Shown here: positions 23,260 through 33,040 of the stretch, piece after piece | Position numbering within the stretch: the first letter of the stretch is position 1 | Layout: each line of letters starts with the position of its first letter | Assembly (NCBI RefSeq): GCF_007993865.1 | Contig: NZ_VIUH01000028.1 | Location: 1-55,866, forward strand | Origin: Pseudomonas sp. SJZ079 | Lineage (GTDB): Bacteria; Pseudomonadota; Gammaproteobacteria; Pseudomonadales; Pseudomonadaceae | DNA: 55,866 nt | Reading direction: 5' to 3' | Made by a program: the position numbers and the translations under genes | Notes under the pieces: generated by a model | Seen by the model: only the letters and a program-made list of their open reading frames with translations | Database searches by the model: none | Told to the model about the DNA's origin: nothing

Positions 23260-24762
23260 TCAGGCTTCCGGGCGCATGTGCGGGAAGAGGATCACATCGC
23301 GAATGGACGGCGCATCGGTGAGCAGCATTACCAGGCGATCGATACCAATGCCCTCGCCCGCGGTCGGCGGCATGCCGTACTCCAGGGCGCGGACGAAGTC
23401 GGCATCGTAATGCATGGCTTCATCGTCCCCGGCGTCCTTGTCGGCCACCTGGGCCATGAAACGCTCGGCCTGGTCTTCGGCATCATTCAACTCGGAATAG
23501 GCGTTGGCGATCTCGCGGCCACCGATAAACAGCTCGAAACGGTCGGTCACGCTCGGGTCGTCATCGTTGCGCCGGGCCAAGGGCGACACTTCGAACGGGT
23601 ACTTGGTGATAAAGGTCGGCTGCTCCAGCTTGTGCTCGACCAGCTCCTCGAAAATCATGGTCTGCAGCTTGCCCAGGCCTTCGAAGCCTTTCACGTCGGC
23701 ACCGACGGTCTCGGCTATTTCCCGCGCCTTGTCGATATTGCGCAAGTCGTCGGCGCTGATCTGCGGGTTGTACTTGAGGATCGAGTCGAACACCGACAGG
23801 CGGGCGAACGGCTCGCCGAAGTGGAACACCTTGCCCTGGTAAGTCACGTCGGTTTTGCCGAGTACCAGTTGCGCCAACTCGCGGAACAGCTCTTCGGTGA
23901 GGTCCATCATGTCTTCGTAATCGGCGTAGGCCTGGTAGAACTCGAGCATGGTGAACTCGGGATTGTGCCGGGTCGAAACGCCCTCGTTACGGAAGTTGCG
24001 GTTGATCTCGAAGACTCGCTCGAACCCCCCCACCACCAGCCGCTTGAGGTACAGCTCCGGGGCGATGCGCAGGAACATCTGCAGGTCCAGGGCGTTGTGA
24101 TGGGTCTCGAAGGGCTTGGCCGCGGCGCCGCCTGGAATGGTCTGCAACATCGGCGTTTCCACTTCGAGGTAGTCGCGCTGCATGAGGAAGCTGCGGATGT
24201 GGGCGATCACCTGGGAACGCACACGGAAGCTCTGGCGCACCTCTTCATTGACGATCAGGTCGACGTAGCGCTGACGGTAGCGCTGTTCGGTGTCGGTCAG
24301 GCCGTGGTGCTTGTCCGGTAGCGGACGCAGCGACTTGGTCAGCAGACGTACGCTGGTCATCTCGACGTACAGGTCACCCTTGCCGGAACGGGCCAGGGTA
24401 CCTTCGGCGGCGATGATGTCGCCCAGGTCCCAGTGCTTGATCGCTTCCAGCGTCTCGGCCGGCAGGGTCTTACGGTTGACGTAGACCTGAATGCGCCCGC
24501 TCATGTCCTGAATCACCATGAAGGAGCCGCGGTTGAGCATGATGCGACCAGCGACCTTGACCGGGATAGCCGCTTCGGCCAGCTCTTCCTTGGTCTTGTC
24601 GACGTACTGTTTCTGCAAGTCCGCGCAGTAGCTGTCGCGGCGGAAATCATTGGGGAAGGCGTTGCCCTGCTCACGCGCGGCGGCAAGCTTTTCCTTGCGC
24701 AGGGCAATCAGCTTGTTTTCTTCCTGTTGCAGTTCGTGCTGGTCGAGTTGCTGGTCGCTCAT
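23260..24762 (-). CDS. lysS: lysyl-tRNA synthetase, class II
   Basis: The 500-residue enzyme has the OB-fold anticodon-binding domain in its N-terminal third (with RSGKGDLYVEM) and the class II catalytic core with FETHHNALD, RNEGVSTRHNPEFTMLEFY (motif 2) and GEGIGIDRL (motif 3). It charges tRNA-Lys in the cytoplasm. The start MSDQQLDQHE is typical; an 11-codon extension has no support. prfB lies 81 bases upstream on the same strand, the classical prfB-lysS pair. Confidence 0.97.
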   Translation of the reverse strand: MSDQQLDQHELQQEENKLIALRKEKLAAAREQGNAFPNDFRRDSYCADLQKQYVDKTKEELAEAAIPVKVAGRIMLNRGSFMVIQDMSGRIQVYVNRKTLPAETLEAIKHWDLGDIIAAEGTLARSGKGDLYVEMTSVRLLTKSLRPLPDKHHGLTDTEQRYRQRYVDLIVNEEVRQSFRVRSQVIAHIRSFLMQRDYLEVETPMLQTIPGGAAAKPFETHHNALDLQMFLRIAPELYLKRLVVGGFERVFEINRNFRNEGVSTRHNPEFTMLEFYQAYADYEDMMDLTEELFRELAQLVLGKTDVTYQGKVFHFGEPFARLSVFDSILKYNPQISADDLRNIDKAREIAETVGADVKGFEGLGKLQTMIFEELVEHKLEQPTFITKYPFEVSPLARRNDDDPSVTDRFELFIGGREIANAYSELNDAEDQAERFMAQVADKDAGDDEAMHYDADFVRALEYGMPPTAGEGIGIDRLVMLLTDAPSIRDVILFPHMRPEA

Positions 24763-24843
24763 GTCTTTAAATTTTCCATCACAGGTTCGTTGCACTCGCC
24801 AAGGCGAGGGGCTTGCTTCGGCAGCCGCGTTGTCAGGCCAGGC

Positions 24844-25939
24844 TTACAGCCCTTGCTTGAGGCTGGCCACAAGGTAATCGTCGATATCGCCGTCGAGCAC
24901 GTTGCCGCAATCGCTGCGTTCGACGCTGGTACGCAGGTCTTTGATGCGCGACTGGTCGAGTACGTAGGAGCGGATCTGATGGCCCCAGCCGATATCCGAC
25001 TTGGTGTCTTCCAGCGCCTGCGAGGCAGCGTTGCGCTTCTGCACTTCCTGCTCGTACAAGCGCGCCCGCAGCATCTTCATCGCGGTGTCTTTGTTGGCGT
25101 GCTGGGAGCGTTCGTTCTGACAGCTGACCACGGTGTTGCTCGGCACGTGGGTAATCCGCACCGCCGAGTCGGTGGTGTTGACGTGCTGACCACCGGCCCC
25201 AGAGGAACGGTAGGTGTCGATCCGCAGATCCGAGGGATTGATGTCGATTTCGATGTTGTCATCGATCTCCGGCGAGACGAACACCGCGGTGAACGAGGTG
25301 TGCCGACGGTTGCCGGAGTCGAACGGGCTCTTGCGTACCAGGCGGTGGACGCCGATCTCGGTACGCAGCCAGCCGAAGGCGTATTCGCCCTTGATATGCA
25401 AGGTCGCGCCCTTGATCCCGGCAACTTCGCCAGCGGACAGTTCCATGATGGTGGCTTCAAAACCGCGCTTGTCGGCCCAGCGCAGGTACATGCGCAACAA
25501 CATGTTGGCCCAGTCCTGAGCCTCGGTGCCACCGGAACCGGCCTGGATATCCAGGTAGGCGTTATTGGGGTCCATTTCGTTGCTGAACATGCGGCGGAAT
25601 TCGAGCTTTTCCAACGCTTCGCGCAGGCGCTCGACTTCGGCGGCGACATCATCAACGGCGGCCTGGTCTTCTTCCTCGGCCGCCATTTCCAGCAGGTCGC
25701 GCGCATCGGCCAGACCGCTGGACATCTGTTCCAGGGTCTCGACGATCTGCGCCAGGGCGGCGCGTTCACGCCCTAGTTCCTGGGCGTAATCCGGGTTGTT
25801 CCAGACGTTCGGGTCTTCGAGTTCGCGGTTAACTTCGATCAAACGATCACTTTTGTGATCGTAGTCAAAGATACCCCCGAATAGTCAGGGAGCGTTCGGA
25901 CAGGTCCTTGATGCTGTTAAGGATCGGGTTGATTTCCAT
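24844..25939 (-). CDS. prfB: peptide chain release factor 2, with programmed +1 frameshift
   Basis: The gene starts with ATG at 25937-25939 (complement), reads 24 codons (MEINPILNSIKDLSERSLTI...) to CTT and meets an in-frame TGA at 25865-25867. The sequence CGG GGG TAT CTT TGA C is the classical RF2 frameshift site: a GGGGG Shine-Dalgarno-like stretch three bases before CUU, then UGA C. Shifting +1 reads GAC TAC GAT and continues for 340 codons to 24844, giving 364 residues. The SPF anticodon-like tripeptide (KSPFDSG) and the GGQ loop (GAGGQHVN) are intact, so the protein should recognise UGA and UAA. RF2 shortage raises frameshifting, which gives autoregulation. lysS follows on the same strand. 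Confidence 0.97.
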
Positions 25940-26400
25940 GGCTGGCGACACTCGCAGGTAAAACTTTCGGAAAAGCCGGCGAGTATACCCCAGTCGATTC
26001 GACTCTTGCAGCCCGCAATCGGCGCGATGCGGCTACCTGCAGCGCACGGAACGCACGGCTGGCAAGCGCCGATGGCGGCACTAACCCTCGGTCGACGCCC
26101 TAGTTCCCAGCGCAACGTACCGAGGCGCAGAGCCGAGGTTCAATGCGGCTGACTCTGCCGCCAGTCTCCTAGACTGACTTGCCGATCTGGATTGCACTGG
26201 CGCCCGCTCCATCTATGCTCAAACAATAGTCATGGCCATTTAGTTGCAGGGTTGCTGATGCCGTGAACTGCCTGTTGTTCGCTTGTCTGCGCGAGGCTGC
26301 CCGTCAAAGCCAGTAACTGACCAGCTTCATCGACCGCGCACTCGAGCCGCCGCTCGACAGCCCGCGGCCCTGATAACGAGGTCAACCAGAGGGAATCACC
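25940..26400. other. divergent intergenic region, prfB to the ydcS-like gene
   Basis: This 461-base gap must contain promoters for prfB (leftward) and the transport operon (rightward). I see no gene, repeat or hairpin I would trust. In P. aeruginosa, as far as I recall, wspR lies here upstream of prfB; no trace of it is present in this window. Confidence 0.55.
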
Positions 26401-27552
26401 ATGTCCGTGCACAGAACCACAGTGCTCAGCGCACTGACCACCGCCTTGCTGGCTACCAGCGCAGTACAGGCCGCCGAACCACTGCAAGCCCTCGGCAAGG
26501 CCGAAGGCCAGCTCGACATCATCGCCTGGCCCGGTTATGTCGAACGTGGCGACACCGACAAGGCTTACGACTGGGTCTCAGGCTTCGAACAGCAGACCGG
26601 CTGCAAGGTCAACGTCAAGACCGCCGCCACCTCCGATGAAATGGTCAGCCTGATGGCCAAGGGCGGCTACGACCTGGTCACTGCCTCCGGCGACGCCTCG
26701 TTGCGCCTGGTTGCCGGCAAGCGCGTACAGCCGGTCAACATCGACCTGATCCCCAACTGGAAGAACGTCGACGAGCGCTTGAAAAATGGCCCCTGGCACA
26801 CCGTCGACGGTAAGCACTATGGCACGCCCTATCAGTGGGGGCCGAATGTGCTGATGTACAACGCCAAGCTATTCAAGCAAGCCCCAACCAGCTGGAAAGT
26901 GTTGTTCGAGGAGCAGACCCTGCCAGACGGCAAGAGCAACAAGGGTCGGGTCCAGGCCTATGACGGCCCGATCTATATCGCGGACGCCGCGCTCTATCTG
27001 AAAAGCGCCAAGCCCGAACTAGGTATCCAGGACCCTTATTTGCTCAACGAAAAACAGTATGCCGCCGCCCTCGATCTGCTGCGCCAGCAGCATGGGCTGA
27101 TTCACCGTTATTGGCACGACGCCACGGTGCAGATGAGCGACTTCAAGAACGAAGGGGTGATGCTTTCCGGCTCATGGCCGTACCAGGTCAACGCCTTGCA
27201 GCTGGAGAGCCAGCCAATCGCCTCCACGGTGCCCGCGGAAGGGGCCACCGGCTGGGCCGACACCACCATGCTGCACGCCAAGGCCAAGCACCCGGTGTGT
27301 GCCTACAAGTGGATGAACTGGTCGCTGGAGCCCAAGGTACAAGGTGATCTAGCCGCCTGGTTCGGCTCAGTGCCGGCCGTGCCGGCCGCCTGCCAAGGTA
27401 ACGAACTGCTCGGCGCCGAAGGCTGCAAGGTCAACGGTTTCGACAACTTCGACAAAATCGCCTTCTGGAAGACGCCGGAATCCGAAGGAGGCAAGTACGT
27501 GCCCTACAGTCGCTGGACCCAGGACTACATCGCCATCATGGGCGGCCGTTGA
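26401..27552 (+). CDS. periplasmic polyamine-type substrate-binding protein, YdcS-like
   Basis: A 383-residue type II periplasmic binding protein with a signal peptide (cleavage predicted at VQA-AEP, about residue 24) and the PotD/PotF-like opening GQLDIIAWPGYVERG. E. coli YdcS, the binding protein of the ydcSTUV transporter, has 381 residues. GAGGGAATC precedes the ATG. It heads an operon with an ATPase, two permeases and an aminobutyraldehyde dehydrogenase in the same order as E. coli ydcSTUVW. It should capture putrescine or a similar amine in the periplasm. Confidence 0.9.
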   Translation: MSVHRTTVLSALTTALLATSAVQAAEPLQALGKAEGQLDIIAWPGYVERGDTDKAYDWVSGFEQQTGCKVNVKTAATSDEMVSLMAKGGYDLVTASGDASLRLVAGKRVQPVNIDLIPNWKNVDERLKNGPWHTVDGKHYGTPYQWGPNVLMYNAKLFKQAPTSWKVLFEEQTLPDGKSNKGRVQAYDGPIYIADAALYLKSAKPELGIQDPYLLNEKQYAAALDLLRQQHGLIHRYWHDATVQMSDFKNEGVMLSGSWPYQVNALQLESQPIASTVPAEGATGWADTTMLHAKAKHPVCAYKWMNWSLEPKVQGDLAAWFGSVPAVPAACQGNELLGAEGCKVNGFDNFDKIAFWKTPESEGGKYVPYSRWTQDYIAIMGGR

Positions 27553-27837
27553 TTCTGTAATCGCGCGGGCTGCGCAGCCCCTGGACGGCGCGGCGCTCTC
27601 GCTCGAAGCTCGCCTGGCAGGCGGTTAGTCGTGCCTCGTGCTGCGCGATGCCTGGTCCGGGAACCGCTCGCTCAGTGCTGGACCGCGCGAGGCAAGATCC
27701 TGGTCGGCCGTTTCCCGGATGTTGAGCCCTGAGTTCTGTTTTACCGCTACACGTCTCACCTGCCCCCGCTTGTCTCATGTCGGCAATCACCGGCAGCCGG
27801 GGCGGGTGGAATGGCTGTCCTCCTGGAGCTTGTTGAA

Positions 27838-28881
<1,044 letters not shown>

Positions 28882-28882
28882 G

Positions 28883-29833
28883 ATGGATCACTCGCCGAAT
28901 GCCCGGGCGCCACGCCTCCACACCGGCCCACTGCACCGTCTGGCCAGCCTGCTGTACCGCAAACCGAACCTGTACCTGGCGCTGCTGCTGATACCGCCAC
29001 TGCTGTGGTTTGGCGGGGTGTACTTCGGCTCGCTGCTGACCCTGCTCTGGCAAGGCCTGTACACCTTCAACGACTTCAGCATGACGGTGACGCCGACGCT
29101 GACCCTGGCCAATCTGGCGGCCCTGTTCCAACCGGCCAACTACGACATCATCCTGCGCACCCTGGCCATGGCGCTTGCGGTGTCACTGGCCAGCGCCCTG
29201 CTGGCCTTCCCCATCGCCTACTACATGGCGCGCCACACTCAAGGCAAGACCAAGGCCTTTTTCTACATTGCGGTGATGATGCCGATGTGGGCCAGCTACA
29301 TCGTCAAGGCCTACGCCTGGACCCTGCTGCTGGCCAAGGGCGGCGTGGCGCAATGGTTCGTCGATCAGTTCGGCCTGGCCGCGGTACTGCAGCTGATTCT
29401 CGGCATACCGGGCGTCGGCGGCAGTACCCTGTCGACCTCGCACCTGGGGCGCTTCCTGGTGTTCGTCTACATCTGGCTGCCGTTCATGATCCTGCCGATC
29501 CAGGCCGCGCTGGAACGTTTGCCGCCGTCCCTGCTGCAGGCGTCCGCCGACCTCGGGGCGCGGCCCTGGCAGACGTTTGTGCAGGTGACGCTGCCGCTGT
29601 CGATTCCAGGCATCGCCGCCGGGTCGATCTTTACCTTCTCGCTGACCCTGGGCGACTTCATCGTGCCGCAGCTGGTCGGCCCGCCCGGCTTCTTCATCGG
29701 CAGCATGGTCTACGTGCAGCAGGGGGCGATCGGCAACATGCCCATGGCCGCCGCCTTCACCCTGGTGCCTATCGTGCTGGTCGCCTGCTACCTGGCCATC
29801 GTCAAACGCCTGGGGGCCTTCGATGCACTCTAA
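28883..29833 (+). CDS. ABC transporter permease, YdcU/PotB-like
   Basis: A 316-residue inner-membrane protein with about six transmembrane segments and the permease EAA-type loop around LGARPWQTFVQVTLPLS. It forms the channel together with the second permease. Its start lies one base after the ATPase stop, and its last 11 bases overlap the next gene, so translation of the three is likely coupled. An N-terminal cytoplasmic tail of about 25 residues precedes the first membrane segment. Confidence 0.93.
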   Translation: MDHSPNARAPRLHTGPLHRLASLLYRKPNLYLALLLIPPLLWFGGVYFGSLLTLLWQGLYTFNDFSMTVTPTLTLANLAALFQPANYDIILRTLAMALAVSLASALLAFPIAYYMARHTQGKTKAFFYIAVMMPMWASYIVKAYAWTLLLAKGGVAQWFVDQFGLAAVLQLILGIPGVGGSTLSTSHLGRFLVFVYIWLPFMILPIQAALERLPPSLLQASADLGARPWQTFVQVTLPLSIPGIAAGSIFTFSLTLGDFIVPQLVGPPGFFIGSMVYVQQGAIGNMPMAAAFTLVPIVLVACYLAIVKRLGAFDAL

Positions 29834-30647
29834 TCCTGCAGCGTCTGGACAGGCCTCCTGGGGCCTCAAGCTGGCGGCCTGGGGCGGACTGCTGTTCCTG
29901 CATTTCCCGATCCTGATCATCTTCGTCTACGCCTTCAACACCGAAGACGCAGCCTTCAGCTTCCCGCCGCAGGGCTTCACCCTGAAATGGTTCAGCGTCA
30001 CCTTCGCCCGCCCGGACGTGCTCGAGGCAATCAAGCTGTCGCTGCAAATTGCCTGCGTCGCCACCTTGATCGCGATGTTCCTCGGCACCCTGGCCGCCGC
30101 GGCGCTGTACCGCCGCGACTTCTTCGGCAAGGAAGGCATCTCGTTGATGCTGATTCTACCGATCGCCCTGCCCGGCATCGTCACCGGCATCGCCCTGCTT
30201 TCGGCATTCAAGACCCTGGGCATCGAGCCGGGGATATTCACCATCATCGTCGGCCACGCCACCTTCTGCGTGGTGATCGTCTACAACAACGTGATCGCGC
30301 GCTTCCGCCGCACTTCCTACAGCCTGATCGAGGCGAGCATGGACCTGGGCGCCGACGGCTGGCAGACCTTCCGCTACATCATCCTGCCCAACCTCGGCTC
30401 GGCCCTGTTGGCCGGCGGCATGCTGGCCTTCGCCCTGTCGTTCGACGAGATCATCGTCACCACCTTCACCGCCGGCCACGAGCGCACCCTGCCGCTGTGG
30501 CTGCTCAATCAGCTGTCCCGCCCACGCGATGTGCCGGTGACCAACGTGGTCGCCATGCTAGTGATGCTGGTAACCATGCTGCCGATTCTCGCCGCCTACT
30601 ACCTGACCAAGGGTGGTGAAAGCGTCGCCGGCAGCGGCGGCAAGTGA
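29823..30647 (+). CDS. ABC transporter permease, YdcV/PotC-like
   Basis: A 274-residue inner-membrane protein with six predicted membrane segments and an EAA loop (EASMDLGADGWQTFRYIILPN). It overlaps the first permease by 11 bases, a usual arrangement for paired permeases. It completes the importer and ends 164 bases before the dehydrogenase, with a palindrome in that gap. Confidence 0.93.
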   Translation: MHSNPAASGQASWGLKLAAWGGLLFLHFPILIIFVYAFNTEDAAFSFPPQGFTLKWFSVTFARPDVLEAIKLSLQIACVATLIAMFLGTLAAAALYRRDFFGKEGISLMLILPIALPGIVTGIALLSAFKTLGIEPGIFTIIVGHATFCVVIVYNNVIARFRRTSYSLIEASMDLGADGWQTFRYIILPNLGSALLAGGMLAFALSFDEIIVTTFTAGHERTLPLWLLNQLSRPRDVPVTNVVAMLVMLVTMLPILAAYYLTKGGESVAGSGGK

Positions 30648-30680
30648 GGACAGGGGAAACGTCGGCTGGATAGAGCGCAG

Positions 30681-30715
30681 CGAAACCCAGCTCGATTGCC
30701 TTTAGCTGGGTTTCG
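30681..30715. repeat. palindrome in the permease-dehydrogenase gap
   Basis: CGAAACCCAGCT (30681-30692) pairs perfectly with AGCTGGGTTTCG (30704-30715) around an 11-base loop. It may be a dispersed Pseudomonas repeat or an attenuating hairpin between the transporter genes and the dehydrogenase; an A-run, not a T-run, follows. Confidence 0.6.
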
Positions 30716-30811
30716 GCAAAAAACGCCTCTAGCCAGCCTACGGCTCAGGCCCCAAAGCGCCAGCCACGCGTTCATCCGCGTTCGTAGCAACCCTAACCGG
30801 AGGATTTCGCC

Positions 30812-32236
30812 ATGCAAACCAAACTGTTGATCAATGGCCAACTGCTGGCCGGCGCAGGCGCCAGCCTGCCGGTGCTCAACCCGGCACTCGGCGCGCCGCT
30901 GCTGCAGGTAAACGAAGCCAGCGCCGAGCAGGTCGACGCGGCGGTCTGCGCGGCCGAGGCGGCTTTCGCCAGCTGGTCGCAGACCGCGCCGAAAGACCGC
31001 TCGCTGCTGTTGCTGCGTCTGGCCGACAAGATCGAGGCGCATGCCGAAGAACTGGCCAAACTTGAATCGGACAACTGCGGCAAGCCCTACGCCGCGGCGC
31101 TGAACGACGAAATCCCGGCCATCGCCGATGTGTTCCGCTTCTTCGCCGGCGCCAGCCGCTGCCTCATCGGCAGCGCCGCCGGCGAGTACCTGCCCGGTCA
31201 CACCTCGATGATCCGCCGCGATCCCATTGGCGTCGTGGCATCGATCGCGCCGTGGAACTACCCACTGATGATGGCCGCCTGGAAGCTCGCCCCGGCCCTC
31301 GCCGCGGGTAACTGCGTGGTGCTCAAGCCGTCCGAGCAGACGCCGCTGACTGCGCTGAAACTGGCCGAGTTCATCGCCGAGTTGTTCCCCGCAGGGGTGG
31401 TCAATATCATCTTCGGCCGTGGCGCCAGCGTCGGCAGCCCACTGGTGACCCACCCTAAGGTGCGCATGGTGTCGCTGACCGGTTCGGTGGCCACCGGCTC
31501 GAACATCATCGCCAGCAGCGCCGCTACGGTGAAACGCCTGCACATGGAACTCGGCGGCAAGGCGCCGGTGCTGATTTTCGACGACGCCGATATCGCCGCT
31601 GCAGTCGACGGCATCCGCACCTTCGGCTTCTATAACGCCGGGCAGGACTGCACTGCGGCCTGCCGCATCTATGCGCAGAAGGGCATCTACGAGAAGTTTG
31701 TCGCCGAATTAGGCGCCGCCGTCGGCTCCATCAAGTACGGCCTGCAGCACGACCCGAGCACCGAACTGGGGCCACTGATCACCGCCGAACACCGTGCGCG
31801 CGCCAGCGGCTTCGTCGAGCGCGCCAGCGCGCAGGCGCATATCGAGGTGGTCACCGGTGGCAAGAGCGTCGCCGGCCCCGGTTTCTTCTTCGAGCCCACG
31901 GTGCTGGCCGGCGCGCGCCAGGACGACGAAATCGTCCGCCGCGAAGTGTTCGGCCCGGTGGTCTCGGTCACCCCATTCGAGGATGAAGCGCAGGCCCTGG
32001 CCTGGGCCAACGACTCCGACTACGGCCTGGCCTCATCGGTGTGGACCCAGGATGTCGGCCGCGCCCATCGCCTCGCCGCGCGCTTGCAGTACGGCTGCAC
32101 CTGGGTCAACACGCACTTCATGCTGGTCAACGAAATGCCCCATGGCGGGCAGAAACTCTCCGGTTACGGCAAGGATCTGTCGATGTATGGGTTGGAGGAT
32201 TACACGACGGTTAGACACGTGATGTTCAAACACTGA
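30812..32236 (+). CDS. patD: aminobutyraldehyde dehydrogenase-like enzyme (YdcW/PatD)
   Basis: A 474-residue NAD-dependent aldehyde dehydrogenase matching PatD/YdcW in length and order. It shows the PWNYPLMM loop, SLTGSVATG, the Glu base in MELGGKAP and the active Cys in GQDCTAACR. PatD oxidises 4-aminobutanal from putrescine to 4-aminobutyrate. CCGGAGGA lies before the ATG. Linked to the polyamine-type importer as in E. coli ydcSTUVW, it suggests uptake and oxidation of putrescine; the transaminase that makes the aldehyde is not in this window. Confidence 0.88.
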   Translation: MQTKLLINGQLLAGAGASLPVLNPALGAPLLQVNEASAEQVDAAVCAAEAAFASWSQTAPKDRSLLLLRLADKIEAHAEELAKLESDNCGKPYAAALNDEIPAIADVFRFFAGASRCLIGSAAGEYLPGHTSMIRRDPIGVVASIAPWNYPLMMAAWKLAPALAAGNCVVLKPSEQTPLTALKLAEFIAELFPAGVVNIIFGRGASVGSPLVTHPKVRMVSLTGSVATGSNIIASSAATVKRLHMELGGKAPVLIFDDADIAAAVDGIRTFGFYNAGQDCTAACRIYAQKGIYEKFVAELGAAVGSIKYGLQHDPSTELGPLITAEHRARASGFVERASAQAHIEVVTGGKSVAGPGFFFEPTVLAGARQDDEIVRREVFGPVVSVTPFEDEAQALAWANDSDYGLASSVWTQDVGRAHRLAARLQYGCTWVNTHFMLVNEMPHGGQKLSGYGKDLSMYGLEDYTTVRHVMFKH

Positions 32237-32317
32237 CCTGAGCTACTGCGCTCAGCTATTCGCCTCACCCCCGAGCGGCCTGTACCGGGCCGCTCCTTCA
32301 GCGCTGGAGCAATAACG

Positions 32318-32794
32318 ATGAAAAGCACCCTACGTAGTTTCAGCTTCATTCTGCTCTGCACCCTGGCCGGTCTGGTCCAGGCCGCGGATGATGCCAAGGC
32401 CATAGTCGACGGCTACATGGCCGCGTGGAACGCCCACGATGCCGACAAGGCCGCCAGCTTCCTCGCCGAGGATGCGGTGTACTTCGACGCCACCGTCGGC
32501 ACCCCGCAGAACGGCAAGGCGGCCGCGCGCGACAACGTGATCAAGGTGTTCATCAATGCCGTGCCGGACCTGATCTGGAAGATGACCAGCGCCCCCATCG
32601 TCAGCCCCGACGGCATCGCCTTTCAGTGGGTCTTCAGCGGCACCAACAGCAGGGCCTGGGGCGTGGACACGCCGGCCACCGGCAAACCGCTGAGCTTCGA
32701 AGGCGTGAGTTTCGTGCGCATCAAGGATGGCAAGATCGTCTACCAGGGCGATTACTACGACGCGCTCGGCTTCAACAAGCAGCTCGGCTGGTAA
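32318..32794 (+). CDS. secreted SnoaL-like (NTF2-fold) protein
   Basis: A 158-residue protein with a signal peptide (cleavage near LVQA-ADD, about residue 22) and a single SnoaL/NTF2-like domain (VDGYMAAWNAHDADKAASFLAEDAVY at its start, paired here in parts). Members include polyketide cyclases, ester cyclases and many uncharacterised periplasmic proteins; the active-site residues do not tell which. It follows patD by about 80 bases and precedes the NMT1-GGDEF gene by about 250 bases, so it could be an operon tail or a separate unit. Confidence 0.82.
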   Translation: MKSTLRSFSFILLCTLAGLVQAADDAKAIVDGYMAAWNAHDADKAASFLAEDAVYFDATVGTPQNGKAAARDNVIKVFINAVPDLIWKMTSAPIVSPDGIAFQWVFSGTNSRAWGVDTPATGKPLSFEGVSFVRIKDGKIVYQGDYYDALGFNKQLGW

Positions 32795-33040
32795 GCACCA
32801 GCAAACCACCCGGTGTCCCGCCCAGAGACGCCGGGCAGGCGGCACACCCAGGGCGCGCGACCCTCAAACAGACTGAATGGCCTGATTATTGCTCGTACAC
32901 CCACGCCATATGCCAACGCCGAAAAACAGGCACTAACGGCATGCGTGTGCAAATATTCTGAAAAGTCATGCTCGACCCAACAGAGCAGGCGTTACAGCAA
33001 TTGCAATCCAGCACTGCATGCCCATTAACGGATTACGACC

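Noticed and set aside
24844..25842. prfB as a shortened gene starting inside (residues after the frameshift)
   Set aside because: The complete RF2 frameshift signal and the 24 upstream codons restore the full-length protein.
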